Source: JBFMEX01 sp040752215 | GTDB lineage: Bacteria > Pseudomonadota > Alphaproteobacteria > Rhizobiales > Hyphomicrobiaceae | DNA length: 37,738 nt | Direction: 5' to 3' | NCBI GenBank assembly: GCA_040752215.1 | Contig: JBFMEX010000094.1 | Location: forward strand, 1-37,738 | Part shown: positions 17,401 through 26,177 of the stretch, one piece after another | How positions within the stretch are numbered: the first letter of the stretch is position 1 | Layout: every line of letters starts with the position of its first letter | Made by a program: the position numbers and the translations under genes | The notes under the pieces: model-generated | The model's database searches: none | Told to the model about the DNA's origin: nothing | The model's input: only the letters and a program-made list of their open reading frames with translations

Positions 17401-18059
17401 TCCGGATCGTCTCCAAGTCGGAGCGCAAGCTGCATGCGCGCGGCTACTTCCGCACCAAGGCGAAGAAGAGCAAGGCGAAGCGTGGCAAGGGCGAGGCCGC
17501 CAGGCCGCCGGCGACGACACCGGCCGAGACGTCGCCGGGCCACGAGATCCTCGCCGGCGAGGTAGCCGGCCTGGCGCCGCCGCTGCCGCCGGAGGCGCGG
17601 CCGTTACCGAACCGGACGCTGCGTCCGCGCCACCGCGCGCAGCCGGCGCTTGCGGAGCCGGCCGCGGCACGTCACGTCAACGGCAGCAACCGCCAGGCCA
17701 CGCATCCGAATGGGCATCCGGCGCGAAGCGGTCAGTCGCCGCCGCCGCAGCCGGCGCAACGATGGCCGCAACAGCCACCCCCTACTCCGGGCCAGCCGAC
17801 CACGGGTCCAGTGGAGTCGCTCAGAGTGGCCCTGGAAGCGGTGACGCCGGTCGCGACCTCGCAGGCCGGCGGTTCGGGCAGCTATCTGCGCGGCGAGCAG
17901 CCGGTTGCGCCAACTCCGGATCCGAATGGCGCCACCGGCACCCATGGCGCTGCCAACCGTCCGCAGCAGAGCCGGCCGGCGACGCGACCGGCGCCGATCG
18001 ATCTGTCGACGTTGCCGCCCGGCATCGCCGAGAGCCTCGCCAAGCTGTCCGGTCGTTGA
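14475..18059 (+). CDS. Membrane 7TM sensor with PAS, degenerate GGDEF (GGDQF) and intact EAL domains
   Basis: The 1194-residue product starts at GTG 14475 (GGAGGAGCCGGC before it). Order: signal peptide to about residue 45; periplasmic beta-rich domain to about 200; seven or eight helices (about 210-410) of 7TMR-DISM type; PAS domain (about 425-540) with a C-terminal MRDVTDAKRAHERL linker; GGDEF domain whose signature reads RVGGDQF (near 629), so the catalytic Glu is Gln; EAL domain with FEALVRWEH (near 756), VNVSSRQL, EVTESLVME, LDDFGVGYSSLAYL, KIDRAIV and VAEGVEE. The EAL metal and catalytic motifs are intact, so a c-di-GMP phosphodiesterase with a non-catalytic, perhaps GTP-sensing, GGDEF domain is the best reading. 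The last 180 residues are a Lys/Ala/Pro-rich disordered tail, unusual for the family. Confidence 0.92.
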   Translation: MRDHAQPGGDLGRGGARSGAARLRALAIAALGLLAVLVGLAGEAHALKAIVVPADEDKIELTTLGAYYEARGDSLQVETAPDASGATGRMSVKAATAGTSPGWMVFALSNPSDKAIERWLTADRYTMVGSGIVWPDLDAARIEAVTPSLGFVPERVPSDRADIFRVTLEPGQTITFVAELAADRLARIYLWRPIGYEIKVRDRQLFNGITLGLTILLAIFLTAIFAANHKIIFPAAALVAWCVLAYLCVDFGYFHKLFNLRPEDNAVYRAASESAIAASLVMFLYAFLKIGLSHGLVRMLVILWMLAQLSLVAVAVIDPKLAATFARASFAAIGVIGGLFALFLALRGQDRALFLIPPWILFLIWVFGAGVTLTGRMHGDIVVNGLIAGLVVIIVTLGFVVTQFAFTSLGPRYGAMPSEQQLRSLAIDGAGAAVWEWNSRRDEIKVSPIVEQGLGLTLGELSNKVEEFAKHVHQADRERFRLMLWSVQERAGGKIRVDFRMRHADNTYRWFELEAASVETSDRRSVRCVGLMRDVTDAKRAHERLMHDAVHDSITGLPNRELFLDRLGVAVQRAKTESAIRPTVILLDIDKFKSVNNMFGLLVGDSLLLTVARRLQRHLGSQDTLARVGGDQFALLVTANQEAADLASLAERVRRSLRSPIRIANQEIVLTGSLGIAVYDGEEASHADLLKEAEMAMYRAKRGGADRVEIFRTEMRGERDDRVQVESDLRQALERGELKVLYQPIVYLPTEELAGFEALVRWEHPQHGMMNPAEFVPVAEESDLIVKLGSYVLQRAAREVMRWQKELPRSELALFVSVNVSSRQLFRQDLIQEIRHILGKQMVPKGSLRLEVTESLVMENPERASEILEMLRGAGAELALDDFGVGYSSLAYLQRFPFDTIKIDRAIVQSSGSGDSAGAAIMRSMVALGHELGKKIVAEGVEEPQDVAFLRALGCEYAQGFYYGEAMPDREVLNLLRIVSKSERKLHARGYFRTKAKKSKAKRGKGEAARPPATTPAETSPGHEILAGEVAGLAPPLPPEARPLPNRTLRPRHRAQPALAEPAAARHVNGSNRQATHPNGHPARSGQSPPPQPAQRWPQQPPPTPGQPTTGPVESLRVALEAVTPVATSQAGGSGSYLRGEQPVAPTPDPNGATGTHGAANRPQQSRPATRPAPIDLSTLPPGIAESLAKLSGR

Positions 18060-18109
18060 GGCTCGCGGCGCGGAGGGGGCGTGGCATCGCCGGCTGCGGA
18101 GTGGTCCGC

Positions 18110-18724
18110 TCAAGCGTGCCCGGCATCGGCGACGAGATGCGACGGGTCGATCCCGATCCTGGCCAGTGCCCGCGCGTATTTCGCGTCGAGATCGGCATCG
18201 AAGATCAGGTCGGCGTCGGCGGAGCAGTGCAGCCAGCCATTGGCCTGGATCTCGCTTTCGAGCTGGCCGGGCGCCCACCCGGCGTAGCCGAGCGCGAGGA
18301 TCTTGCGGTCCGGCCCGGCGCCGGTGGCTATGGCGCGCAGGATGTCGATGGTCGCGGTGAGACAGATCCCGTTGGCGATGGCGAGCGTCGAGTCGGTCGA
18401 GAAATAGTCGGCGGTGTGGAGCACGAACCCGCGTCCGGTCTCGACCGGACCGCCGACGTGAACCGGCATGGTCAGGATCTCGTTGGTGAGGCCTTCGCCC
18501 TCGTCGGCAATCGGAATGCCGAGCCGCTTCAACAGATCGGGAAAGCCGATCTGATGCGTGCTCTGGTTGATGATCAGGCCCATGGCGCCCTCCTCGGAGT
18601 GTGCGCACATGTAGATCACCGAGCGGGCGAAGCGTTTGTCCGTCATGCGCGGCATGGCGATCAACAGCTTTCCGTCCAGATACTCGAGCCCCGATCGGGC
18701 TTTGGGCTTGCGCGTGGTGACCAT
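18110..18724 (-). CDS. UPF0301 (YqgE/AlgH) family protein
   Basis: The 204-residue product carries the family pattern: YLDGKLLIAMPRMTDKRFARSVIYMCAHSEEGAMGLIINQ, then VHVGGPVETGRGFVLH, YSTDSTLAIA-like sequence and LGYAGWAPGQLESEI. The function of YqgE/AlgH is not settled; AlgH was named as a regulator of alginate synthesis in Pseudomonas. The start ATG 18724 has only a weak AAGG upstream. The gene is convergent with the EAL protein (50 bases) and divergent from the DsbD-alpha-like gene (148 bases), so their promoters share that gap. Confidence 0.93.
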   Translation of the reverse strand: MVTTRKPKARSGLEYLDGKLLIAMPRMTDKRFARSVIYMCAHSEEGAMGLIINQSTHQIGFPDLLKRLGIPIADEGEGLTNEILTMPVHVGGPVETGRGFVLHTADYFSTDSTLAIANGICLTATIDILRAIATGAGPDRKILALGYAGWAPGQLESEIQANGWLHCSADADLIFDADLDAKYARALARIGIDPSHLVADAGHA

Positions 18725-18872
18725 GCTCGAACCTTAACGCGGGCGCCCCAAGCCTGTGAAGCACGGAAGTGAGCGGAGCCGGAGCGGGATGCTCAGCGAG
18801 ACGTGTGTTGCCTTGGCCCGGCCGCGCTGGGATAACGCCGTGACCCGCAAGCCGTTTCATGGAGGATGCCGC

Positions 18873-19733
18873 GTGGTTGCACGACTGACCGGCAAGGGAC
18901 CGACTGCACTGCTGGCCGGGCTCCTCGTCGCCTGCTCCCTGCCGGCGGCGGCCCGGGACGTCCTCCACTCGCCGTGGGCGGAGACCATGCACGCGCGTGC
19001 CCGGCTGATTGCCGGCCGGGTCGAGCACCAGGGCCGCGCGCGGAGTGCCGCGGGGGTCGAGATCGATATCGCCGGGGACTGGAAGACCTATTGGCGCACG
19101 CCCGGCGATGCCGGTGGCGTGCCGCCGGTGTTCGATTGGTCGGGGTCGGAGAACCTCGTCCGGGCGAGCGTGCTCTTTCCGGCGCCGAAAGTGATGACCG
19201 ACCGGGCCGGCAACACCATCGGCTACAAGGGGCCGGTGGTGCTGCCCGTCCTGATCGAGGCGACCGATGCGAGCCGGCCGGTCAAGCTCGCGCTCAAGCT
19301 CGAGTATGGGGTGTGCCGGGACATCTGTATCCCGGCGGAGGCGAGCCTCGCGCTCGCGCTGCCGCCGGCAGATGAGATGCCGGCCTCCGATGCGCTCGAC
19401 CAGGCCCTGATGCGCGTACCGCGCCCACAGGCGGCATTGCGGCCAGGCGATCCGGTGCTGCAGCGCGCGGTCGCGGAGCTGAAGGGGGCGCGCCCGAGGC
19501 TCGTCGTCGAGGCCCGCTTTCCTGGCGCGAGCACCGCGGCGCTGGTGCTCGCCGAGGCGCCGGACGGCTTGCCGATCCCGTTGCCGCGCAAGACCGCCGA
19601 GCGCGGCGACGTGCTGACATTCGAGGCCGATCTCTCGAGCGGGGTCGATCTCGCCGACCTCGCCGGCCAGACGCTGCAGCTGACGCTGATCGGCGGAGAG
19701 GGGCAGTCGGAGGCGGAAATGAAGGTCGACTGA
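18873..19733 (+). CDS. Secreted DsbD-alpha-like protein
   Basis: The 286-residue product starts at GTG 18873, with GGAGG seven bases upstream; the frame also extends to 18756. A signal peptide (ALLAGLLVACSLPAAARD) precedes a domain like the N-terminal (alpha) domain of the thiol:disulfide interchange protein DsbD: GVEIDIAGDWKTYWRTPGDAGGVPPVFDW, then LKLEYGVCRDICIPAEASL with two Cys three residues apart. In DsbD this domain passes electrons to periplasmic proteins and is followed by an eight-helix domain and a thioredoxin domain. Both are absent here, so it must work alone or with a partner elsewhere. The Cys pair is intact. It converges on rfbC (31 bases). Confidence 0.85.
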   Translation: MVARLTGKGPTALLAGLLVACSLPAAARDVLHSPWAETMHARARLIAGRVEHQGRARSAAGVEIDIAGDWKTYWRTPGDAGGVPPVFDWSGSENLVRASVLFPAPKVMTDRAGNTIGYKGPVVLPVLIEATDASRPVKLALKLEYGVCRDICIPAEASLALALPPADEMPASDALDQALMRVPRPQAALRPGDPVLQRAVAELKGARPRLVVEARFPGASTAALVLAEAPDGLPIPLPRKTAERGDVLTFEADLSSGVDLADLAGQTLQLTLIGGEGQSEAEMKVD

Positions 19734-19764
19734 GGCCACTTCCGCCGCAAGGCGCTGCACCAGC

Positions 19765-20316
19765 TCAGAACGGCGAGTAGAAATCGGCGAGCGGCGGCAG
19801 GCGGCGGTCCTTGTCGGAGAGGATCGGCGTGGCGCCGTCGAGGCGCCAGTCGATGCCGAGGGCGGGATCGTTCCAGGCGATGCCGGCGTCGTGGCCGGGT
19901 GCGAAGTAGGCCGTGACCTTGTAGACCACCTCGCAATCCGGCTCGAGCGTTACATAGCCGTGGGCGAAGCCCTTCGGCACCCACATCTGCGACCAGTTCT
20001 CCGCCGACAGCACGGCCGAGACGTGCCGGCCGTAGGTTGGCGAGCTACGGCGCAGGTCGACGGCGACATCGAGGATGGCGCCGCGCGTGCAGCGGACCAG
20101 CTTGTCCTGCGCCATCGGCGGCAGCTGGAAATGCAGCCCCCGAACGGTGCCGCGCTCGCGCGAGTAGGCCTGATTGTCCTGTACGAAATCGCCGCCGACT
20201 CCGGCCTGCTCGAAGGTGCGGCGGCTCCAGGTCTCGGAGAAGAAGCCGCGTTCGTCGCGGTAGATGCGCGGCGTGAGGAGCTTCACCTCGGGAATGGACA
20301 GGCTCTCGACCTTCAT
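19765..20316 (-). CDS. rfbC: dTDP-4-dehydrorhamnose 3,5-epimerase
   Basis: The 183-residue cupin is the third enzyme of dTDP-L-rhamnose synthesis. Family landmarks: RIYRDERGFFSETW, FVQDNQAYSRERGTVRGLHFQ (with the catalytic His), RGAILDVAVDLRRSSPTYGR, WVPKGFAHGYVTLEPDCEVVYKVTAYFAPGHDAGIAWNDP and ILSDKDRRLP. The start ATG 20316 has AGGAGGAG at good spacing. It is the last gene of the psd-pssA-rfbC run, 37 bases after pssA. The other rhamnose genes (rfbA, B, D) are not in the window, which is unusual since they normally cluster. Confidence 0.95.
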   Translation of the reverse strand: MKVESLSIPEVKLLTPRIYRDERGFFSETWSRRTFEQAGVGGDFVQDNQAYSRERGTVRGLHFQLPPMAQDKLVRCTRGAILDVAVDLRRSSPTYGRHVSAVLSAENWSQMWVPKGFAHGYVTLEPDCEVVYKVTAYFAPGHDAGIAWNDPALGIDWRLDGATPILSDKDRRLPPLADFYSPF

Positions 20317-20353
20317 TGCCGCTCCTCCTGCCGGCCGGATGCAGCGGCGCCGC

Positions 20354-21286
20354 TCACCGCTTCTGCTCGCCCGGACGGATATCGACGATGCGGCTGCCCG
20401 CCGCGCGGGCCCCGGTCGCCGGCTCGCCCGGCATGGCCGGGGCGGGAGTGGAAGTGGCGGGTCCAGCGCTGGCTGCGGCCTCGCGGTCGGCGGCGAGCTT
20501 GGCGCGGAAACGGCCCCAGCCGAGCGGGAGCGCGGCGAGATAGACGAGCGACACTCCGGCGAGCGTCGCGAACGGATAGGTGAACAGCAGGGCGACGAGG
20601 CCGACGGCGAGAATGAACACTGGCAGCACCAGCTCGCGCGAGATGCGCTCGCCGAGCAGCTTGCCGGAGTAGGTCGGGATCGTCGACACCATCATGAAGG
20701 CGATGAGCAGCGTGTAGACGAGCATCATGTCGCGCGTGACCGGGCTCGTGCGCACGTCGAATCCGAGCTGTGCGAGATAGACCGGCAGCAGCACCACGAT
20801 GGCAGCGGCCGGCGTCGGCATGCCGGAGAAGAAGTCCGACTGCCACTTCGGCTTCTCCTCGTCGATGGCGACGTTGAAGCGCGCGAGCCGCAGGGCCGAG
20901 GCGAGGGCGAAGATCATCACCGAGATCCACCCGAGGCTCTTGAGATCGCCGACGCCCCAAGTGAAGATGAGGAACGCCGGTGCGACGCCGAAGTTGACGA
21001 AGTCGGCGAGGCTGTCGAGCTCGGCACCGAAGCGCGACGAGGCCTTGAGCAGGCGCGCCACGCGGCCGTCGACGCCATCGAGCGCGGCCGCGAAAACGAC
21101 CAGGAACAGCGCCAGATCCCAATTGTGCTCGATCGACATGCGGATCGAGGTCAAGCCCGCGCACAGGCCGAGGAGGGTGAAGAAGTTCGGCACCAGCATG
21201 CGCACCGGCACCTGCCGGTGGCGGAACAGCAGCCGGCTGCGTCGGCGCCGCGATTCCTGCTCGAGTTGCGGTACGACAGGATCCAT
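20354..21286 (-). CDS. pssA: CDP-diacylglycerol-serine O-phosphatidyltransferase
   Basis: The 310-residue membrane enzyme makes phosphatidylserine from CDP-diacylglycerol and serine. The CDP-alcohol phosphotransferase signature is complete: DGRVARLLKASSRFGAELD followed by SLAD, giving the DG-x2-AR-x8-G-x3-D-x3-D pattern. It is preceded by VPNFFTLLGLCAGLTSIR, the usual first helix, and seven to eight helices follow. The start ATG 21286 has GGAGGG upstream; an upstream ATG at 21334 lies in weak sequence overlapping psd. The C-terminal 50 residues are a hydrophilic Ala/Pro-rich tail. It works directly with psd, 16 bases upstream. Confidence 0.96.
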   Translation of the reverse strand: MDPVVPQLEQESRRRRSRLLFRHRQVPVRMLVPNFFTLLGLCAGLTSIRMSIEHNWDLALFLVVFAAALDGVDGRVARLLKASSRFGAELDSLADFVNFGVAPAFLIFTWGVGDLKSLGWISVMIFALASALRLARFNVAIDEEKPKWQSDFFSGMPTPAAAIVVLLPVYLAQLGFDVRTSPVTRDMMLVYTLLIAFMMVSTIPTYSGKLLGERISRELVLPVFILAVGLVALLFTYPFATLAGVSLVYLAALPLGWGRFRAKLAADREAAASAGPATSTPAPAMPGEPATGARAAGSRIVDIRPGEQKR

Positions 21287-21302
21287 GTTGCGCCCTCCAC
21301 TT

Positions 21303-22016
21303 TCAGCTGCGCCGCGTCTCGCGCTCCGGCTCATCCGACTTCAAATCGGCGAGCACAGTCTCGCCGCCGACGACGCGCTGGCCGACGGACACGAGCGCGG
21401 TGCGGCCCGGCGGGAGATAGACGTCGACGCGCGAGCCGAACCGGATCAGGCCGAAGCGCTGGCCGATGCCCACAGTATCGCCTTCGTGGGCGAACGTCAC
21501 GATGCGCCGTGCGATCAGTCCGGCGATCTGCACGACGGCGATCTCGCCGCCCGACGGCATCTCGATCACGATCGAGCGGCGCTCGTTCTCCTCGCTGGCC
21601 TTGTCGGAGGCGGCATTGATGAAGGCGCCCGGCACGTAGAGCGAGCGCACGATGCGGCCGGCGACAGGGGCGCGGTTGATGTGCACGTCGAGCACGCTGA
21701 GGAAGGTCGAGACGCGCACGCGCTCGGCCGGGCCGAGCCCGAGCTCGGCCGGTGGCACGGTGCGGTCGACGGCCGAGACGGCGCCGTCGGCCGCCGACAC
21801 GACGAGGCCGTCGCGGGTCGGCGTCACGCGCTCGGGGTCGCGGAAGAAGTAGGCGACGTAGGCGGTGACGAGCGCCATCAGCCAGCCGAGCGGCGGCCAC
21901 AGCAGGAAGAACAGCAGCATCAGTGCACCGGCGGCGATGACGAACTTGTGCCCGTCGCGGTGCACCGGCGCCAAGCTGTCGACGATGGTGTCCAGGATGC
22001 CGTGTCGTTCGGACAA
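21303..22016 (-). CDS. psd: Phosphatidylserine decarboxylase proenzyme, short type
   Basis: The 237-residue proenzyme decarboxylates phosphatidylserine to phosphatidylethanolamine. A membrane segment (FVIAAGALMLLFFLLWPPLGW) is followed by YFFRDPERVTP, VSTFLSVLDVHINRAPVAG and LIARRIVTF. The self-cleavage site is FGSRVDVYLP, where Gly-Ser is cut and the Ser becomes the pyruvoyl group. The start codon appears to be TTG at 22016 with GAGGAG upstream; no ATG or GTG lies at a suitable place. The gene heads the psd-pssA-rfbC group, 139 bases after the Do protease. Confidence 0.95.
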   Translation of the reverse strand: MSERHGILDTIVDSLAPVHRDGHKFVIAAGALMLLFFLLWPPLGWLMALVTAYVAYFFRDPERVTPTRDGLVVSAADGAVSAVDRTVPPAELGLGPAERVRVSTFLSVLDVHINRAPVAGRIVRSLYVPGAFINAASDKASEENERRSIVIEMPSGGEIAVVQIAGLIARRIVTFAHEGDTVGIGQRFGLIRFGSRVDVYLPPGRTALVSVGQRVVGGETVLADLKSDEPERETRRS

Positions 22017-22155
22017 GCTCCAGTCTCCTCAGATTTGGCAGGCGTCGATGATGCCGCGGTGCCCGGCTGCCGGGGCCGGGACGCGTCGATGGTTGCGGTT
22101 GCCGTGGCGGCTCGTGTTTAGCGGCTCGCGGACAAGTCGGCAATCGGCGCCGCGG

Positions 22156-23649
<1,494 letters not shown>

Positions 23650-23754
23650 CGGCAGTGGACTCCTCGGGTGAAGCGCTGGGCGGCCGAACTGCACATTAGC
23701 GCCCTTCGTTGGCGATTCCGAGCCGATCGCGCTCGCCGGGTCTCTGGTGCAGCC

Positions 23755-23940
23755 TCAACCGCGCACCAGCCAGACGACGACGAGGCCGGCCAGCACGGCC
23801 AGCCAGCCGCCGACCCGCAGTTGCCGCTCGGGTGTGCCGGCGGCGATCTCCAGCATGCGAACTGCGATCTGCGGGACAAGCGCCCACAGCAGCCCCTCGA
23901 TCACGAGCACCAGTCCGAGCGCGACCAGGAGATCGTTCAT
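23755..23940 (-). CDS. DUF2065 small membrane protein
   Basis: The 61-residue protein is almost entirely two hydrophobic helices (DLLVALGLVLVIEGLLWALVP and VGGWLAVLAGLVVVWLV) joined by a short loop with RMLEIAAGTPERQLR. This is the DUF2065 pattern. Members are usually found right after hflC, as here, where its ATG overlaps the hflC stop (ATGA). The function is unknown; the tight coupling suggests a part in the HflKC/FtsH membrane protease complex. Confidence 0.88.
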   Translation of the reverse strand: MNDLLVALGLVLVIEGLLWALVPQIAVRMLEIAAGTPERQLRVGGWLAVLAGLVVVWLVRG

Positions 23941-24842
23941 CGGGCCGGTGGCTGGGCTTGGCCGCGGCCCTGCGGCGCCTTGCCGGACGGATCCTCGAAG
24001 TAGCGGAAGAAGGCCGAGTCGGGCGAGAGCACGAGACGCGTGTCGCCGGACTTGAGGCCCTGCTCGTAGGCCTGCATCGAGCGATAGAAGGCAAAGAAGT
24101 CGGGGTCCTTGCCGAACGCGTTGGCAAACACGCGGTTCCTCTCCGCGTCGCCCTCGCCGCGGATCTGCTCACCCTTCTTGGTCGCCTCGGCCTTGATGAC
24201 GACGGCCTCACGGTCGGCGGTCGCCTTGATGCGGTTGGCCGCAGCGGCGCCCTCGGCCCGGAACTCGGCGGCCTCGCGCTGGCGCTCGGTCTGCATGCGC
24301 TTGTAGACCGCCTCGCTGTTGGCCTCGGGGAGATCGGCGCGCTTGATGCGCACGTCGACGACCTCGATGCCGAGGTCCTTGGCCTCGCCGTTGACCTGGT
24401 CGGCGATGCGCTTCATCAGCGCCTCGCGCTGGTCGCGAACGACGGCCTCGAAGGTGGCCGCGCCGAGCGTGCGCCGCAGCGACGCCTCGAGGATGGTGCT
24501 GAGCCGCATGCGAGCGGTGCGCTCGTCACGCACCGCCTGATAGAACAGCAGCGCATTGACGATGCGGAAGCGTGCGAACGCATCGACCACGAGCCGCTTC
24601 TGATCGGCGGCGATTACCTCCTGCGGCGAGGTGTCGAGGTCGAGAATGCGCTTGTCGAAGTAGTCGACCGTCTCGACGAACGGCAGCTTCCAGTGCAACC
24701 CCGGCTTGGTGATCACGTCCTTCGGCTTGCCGAACTGCAGCACGATCGCCTGCTCGGTCTGGTTGACGATGAAGGCGGAGAGGTAGACCGCGGCAGCGGC
24801 GGCGCCGACGAGCACCAGCAGGACGGCGAGTAGAGCGCGCAT
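23937..24842 (-). CDS. hflC: Protease modulator HflC
   Basis: The 301-residue SPFH-domain protein forms with HflK a membrane complex around FtsH. It has an N-terminal helix (ALLAVLLVLVGAAAAAVYLSA), then the SPFH domain: VNQTEQAIVLQFGKP, PGLHWKLPFVETVDYFDKRIL, LDTSPQEVIAADQKRL, RIVNALLFYQAV and GIEVVDVRIKRADLPEANSEAV. A long charged coiled-coil region with RMQTERQREAAEFRAEG follows, then a Gly/Gln/Pro tail. The start is two bases after the hflK stop. The domain order and length are normal. Confidence 0.96.
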   Translation of the reverse strand: MRALLAVLLVLVGAAAAAVYLSAFIVNQTEQAIVLQFGKPKDVITKPGLHWKLPFVETVDYFDKRILDLDTSPQEVIAADQKRLVVDAFARFRIVNALLFYQAVRDERTARMRLSTILEASLRRTLGAATFEAVVRDQREALMKRIADQVNGEAKDLGIEVVDVRIKRADLPEANSEAVYKRMQTERQREAAEFRAEGAAAANRIKATADREAVVIKAEATKKGEQIRGEGDAERNRVFANAFGKDPDFFAFYRSMQAYEQGLKSGDTRLVLSPDSAFFRYFEDPSGKAPQGRGQAQPPAR

Positions 24843-24844
24843 GT

Positions 24845-25981
24845 TCACTGGCCTCCCTGGCGTGTCTGGGGCGTTCTCTGCAGCTCGCCCAGCGGTAGGT
24901 ACGGCACCACGCCGGTGCCGCCTCCCTGGTTGTCGAGGATGATCTTGTCCGTGCCGTGGAACACGCGCTCCATGGTCTCGAGGAACATGCGCTTGCGGGT
25001 CACGTCGGGCGCCTTCCTGTACTCCTCGAACACCTTTTCGAAGCGAGCCGCCTGACCGACCGCCTCGGCGATGGTCTGGTCGCGGTAGCCTTGCGCCGCC
25101 TGCAGGATGCGCTCCGCCTCGCCGCGCGCCTCGGGGACGATACGGTTGGCGTAGGCGCTGGCCTCGTTCTGCAGTCGCTCCTGGTCGGCGCGCGCGGCCT
25201 GCACGTCGCGGAAAGCGTCGATAACCTTGCCCGGCGGATCGACCTTCTGCATCTGCACGCGGGTCACCGAGATGCCGGCGCCGTAGCCGTCGAGAGTGCG
25301 CTGCATCAGGTCGTGCACCGCCTGCTCGGTCTTCTGGCGGGCGCCGGTCAGGATCGGCTGGATATCGGACTTGCCGACCACCTCGCGCATTGCGCTCTCG
25401 GCGACCTCCTTGACCGTGGTCTCGGGGTTCTGGATGTTGAACAGGTACTTCTCGGCGTCCTTGATGCGCCAGAACACGACGAAATCGACGTCGACGATGT
25501 TCTCGTCGCCGGTCAGCATCAGGCTCTCCTCCGGCACGTCGCGCGCGCCCGTGCCGCCGCCTGGCCGCGCTGCGCCGCTGCTGCGAAGGCCGACCTCGAT
25601 CGAGTTCTCGCGGGTGACCTTCGGCAGGCGCACCTCCTCGATCGGATAGGGCAGGCGGAAATGCAGCCCCGGGGGCTCCTGGCGCACATACTGGCCGAAG
25701 CGCATAACGACGCCGAGCTCGTCGGGCCTGACCGAGAACGTGAAGGCGTAGAACGAGACCAGCGCCAATCCCACGGCCGCGGCAAGGAACAGCAGCGGTC
25801 CCGGCACGCCGGAGCCGTGCATGACCTGCTTCATGCGGTCCTGCCCCCGCTTCAGGAACTCCTCGAGGTCCGGGGGTTGGCCGCCGCCCGGTCCCTGGCC
25901 CCACGGTCCCTGCCCCCAAGGCCCGCCGCCACCGCCGCCGCTTTTCCAGCCGCCGCCGCCGTTCTGATTGTTCCAGGGCAT
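24845..25981 (-). CDS. hflK: FtsH protease activity modulator HflK
   Basis: The 378-residue partner of HflC starts with the typical MPWNNQNGGGGW and a Gly-rich cytoplasmic leader, has one helix (GPLLFLAAAVGLALVSFYAFTF) and then the SPFH domain (VRPDELGVVMRFGQYVRQEPPGLHFRLPYPIEEV, VDVDFVVFWRIKDAEKYLFN). A coiled-coil segment containing EASAYANRIVPEARGEAERI and the conserved MERVFHGTDKIILDN close the protein. It is the first gene after the promoter at 26091-26119. Operon order is hflK-hflC-DUF2065-Do protease. Confidence 0.96.
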   Translation of the reverse strand: MPWNNQNGGGGWKSGGGGGGPWGQGPWGQGPGGGQPPDLEEFLKRGQDRMKQVMHGSGVPGPLLFLAAAVGLALVSFYAFTFSVRPDELGVVMRFGQYVRQEPPGLHFRLPYPIEEVRLPKVTRENSIEVGLRSSGAARPGGGTGARDVPEESLMLTGDENIVDVDFVVFWRIKDAEKYLFNIQNPETTVKEVAESAMREVVGKSDIQPILTGARQKTEQAVHDLMQRTLDGYGAGISVTRVQMQKVDPPGKVIDAFRDVQAARADQERLQNEASAYANRIVPEARGEAERILQAAQGYRDQTIAEAVGQAARFEKVFEEYRKAPDVTRKRMFLETMERVFHGTDKIILDNQGGGTGVVPYLPLGELQRTPQTRQGGQ

Positions 25982-26090
25982 TCGTGAGAGGCCTTTCGCG
26001 TTGCGATGAGCGGGATTGCGGGGGCGCGCCAGGCAGGTGCCGCGCGCCGGGAGACATCGGGCAGAAGAGCCGCCCGCCCGGGCCGGATCG

Positions 26091-26119
26091 CTTATAGGGC
26101 ACGGGTCCGGCACGTGCAA
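26091..26119 (-). promoter_or_regulatory. Sigma-70-type promoter of the hflK operon
   Basis: On the minus strand TTGCAC (26119-26114) and TATAAG (26096-26091) are separated by exactly 17 bases, close to the housekeeping consensus. The predicted transcript would begin near 26084, about 100 bases before the hflK ATG. It lies in the 196-base gap between folA and hflK, so the hfl operon can be expressed apart from the folate genes upstream. Confidence 0.65.
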
Positions 26120-26177
26120 ACGGATGATCGATAAGTGGTGGTGCCCGGCGCGCCGTCAAGCGGGCGTGCTCCCGGTC

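Noticed and set aside
15924..17543. 539-codon minus-strand frame opposite the EAL protein
   Set aside because: Antisense to GGDEF/EAL sequence with all motifs on the plus strand; His/Arg/Leu-rich chance composition.
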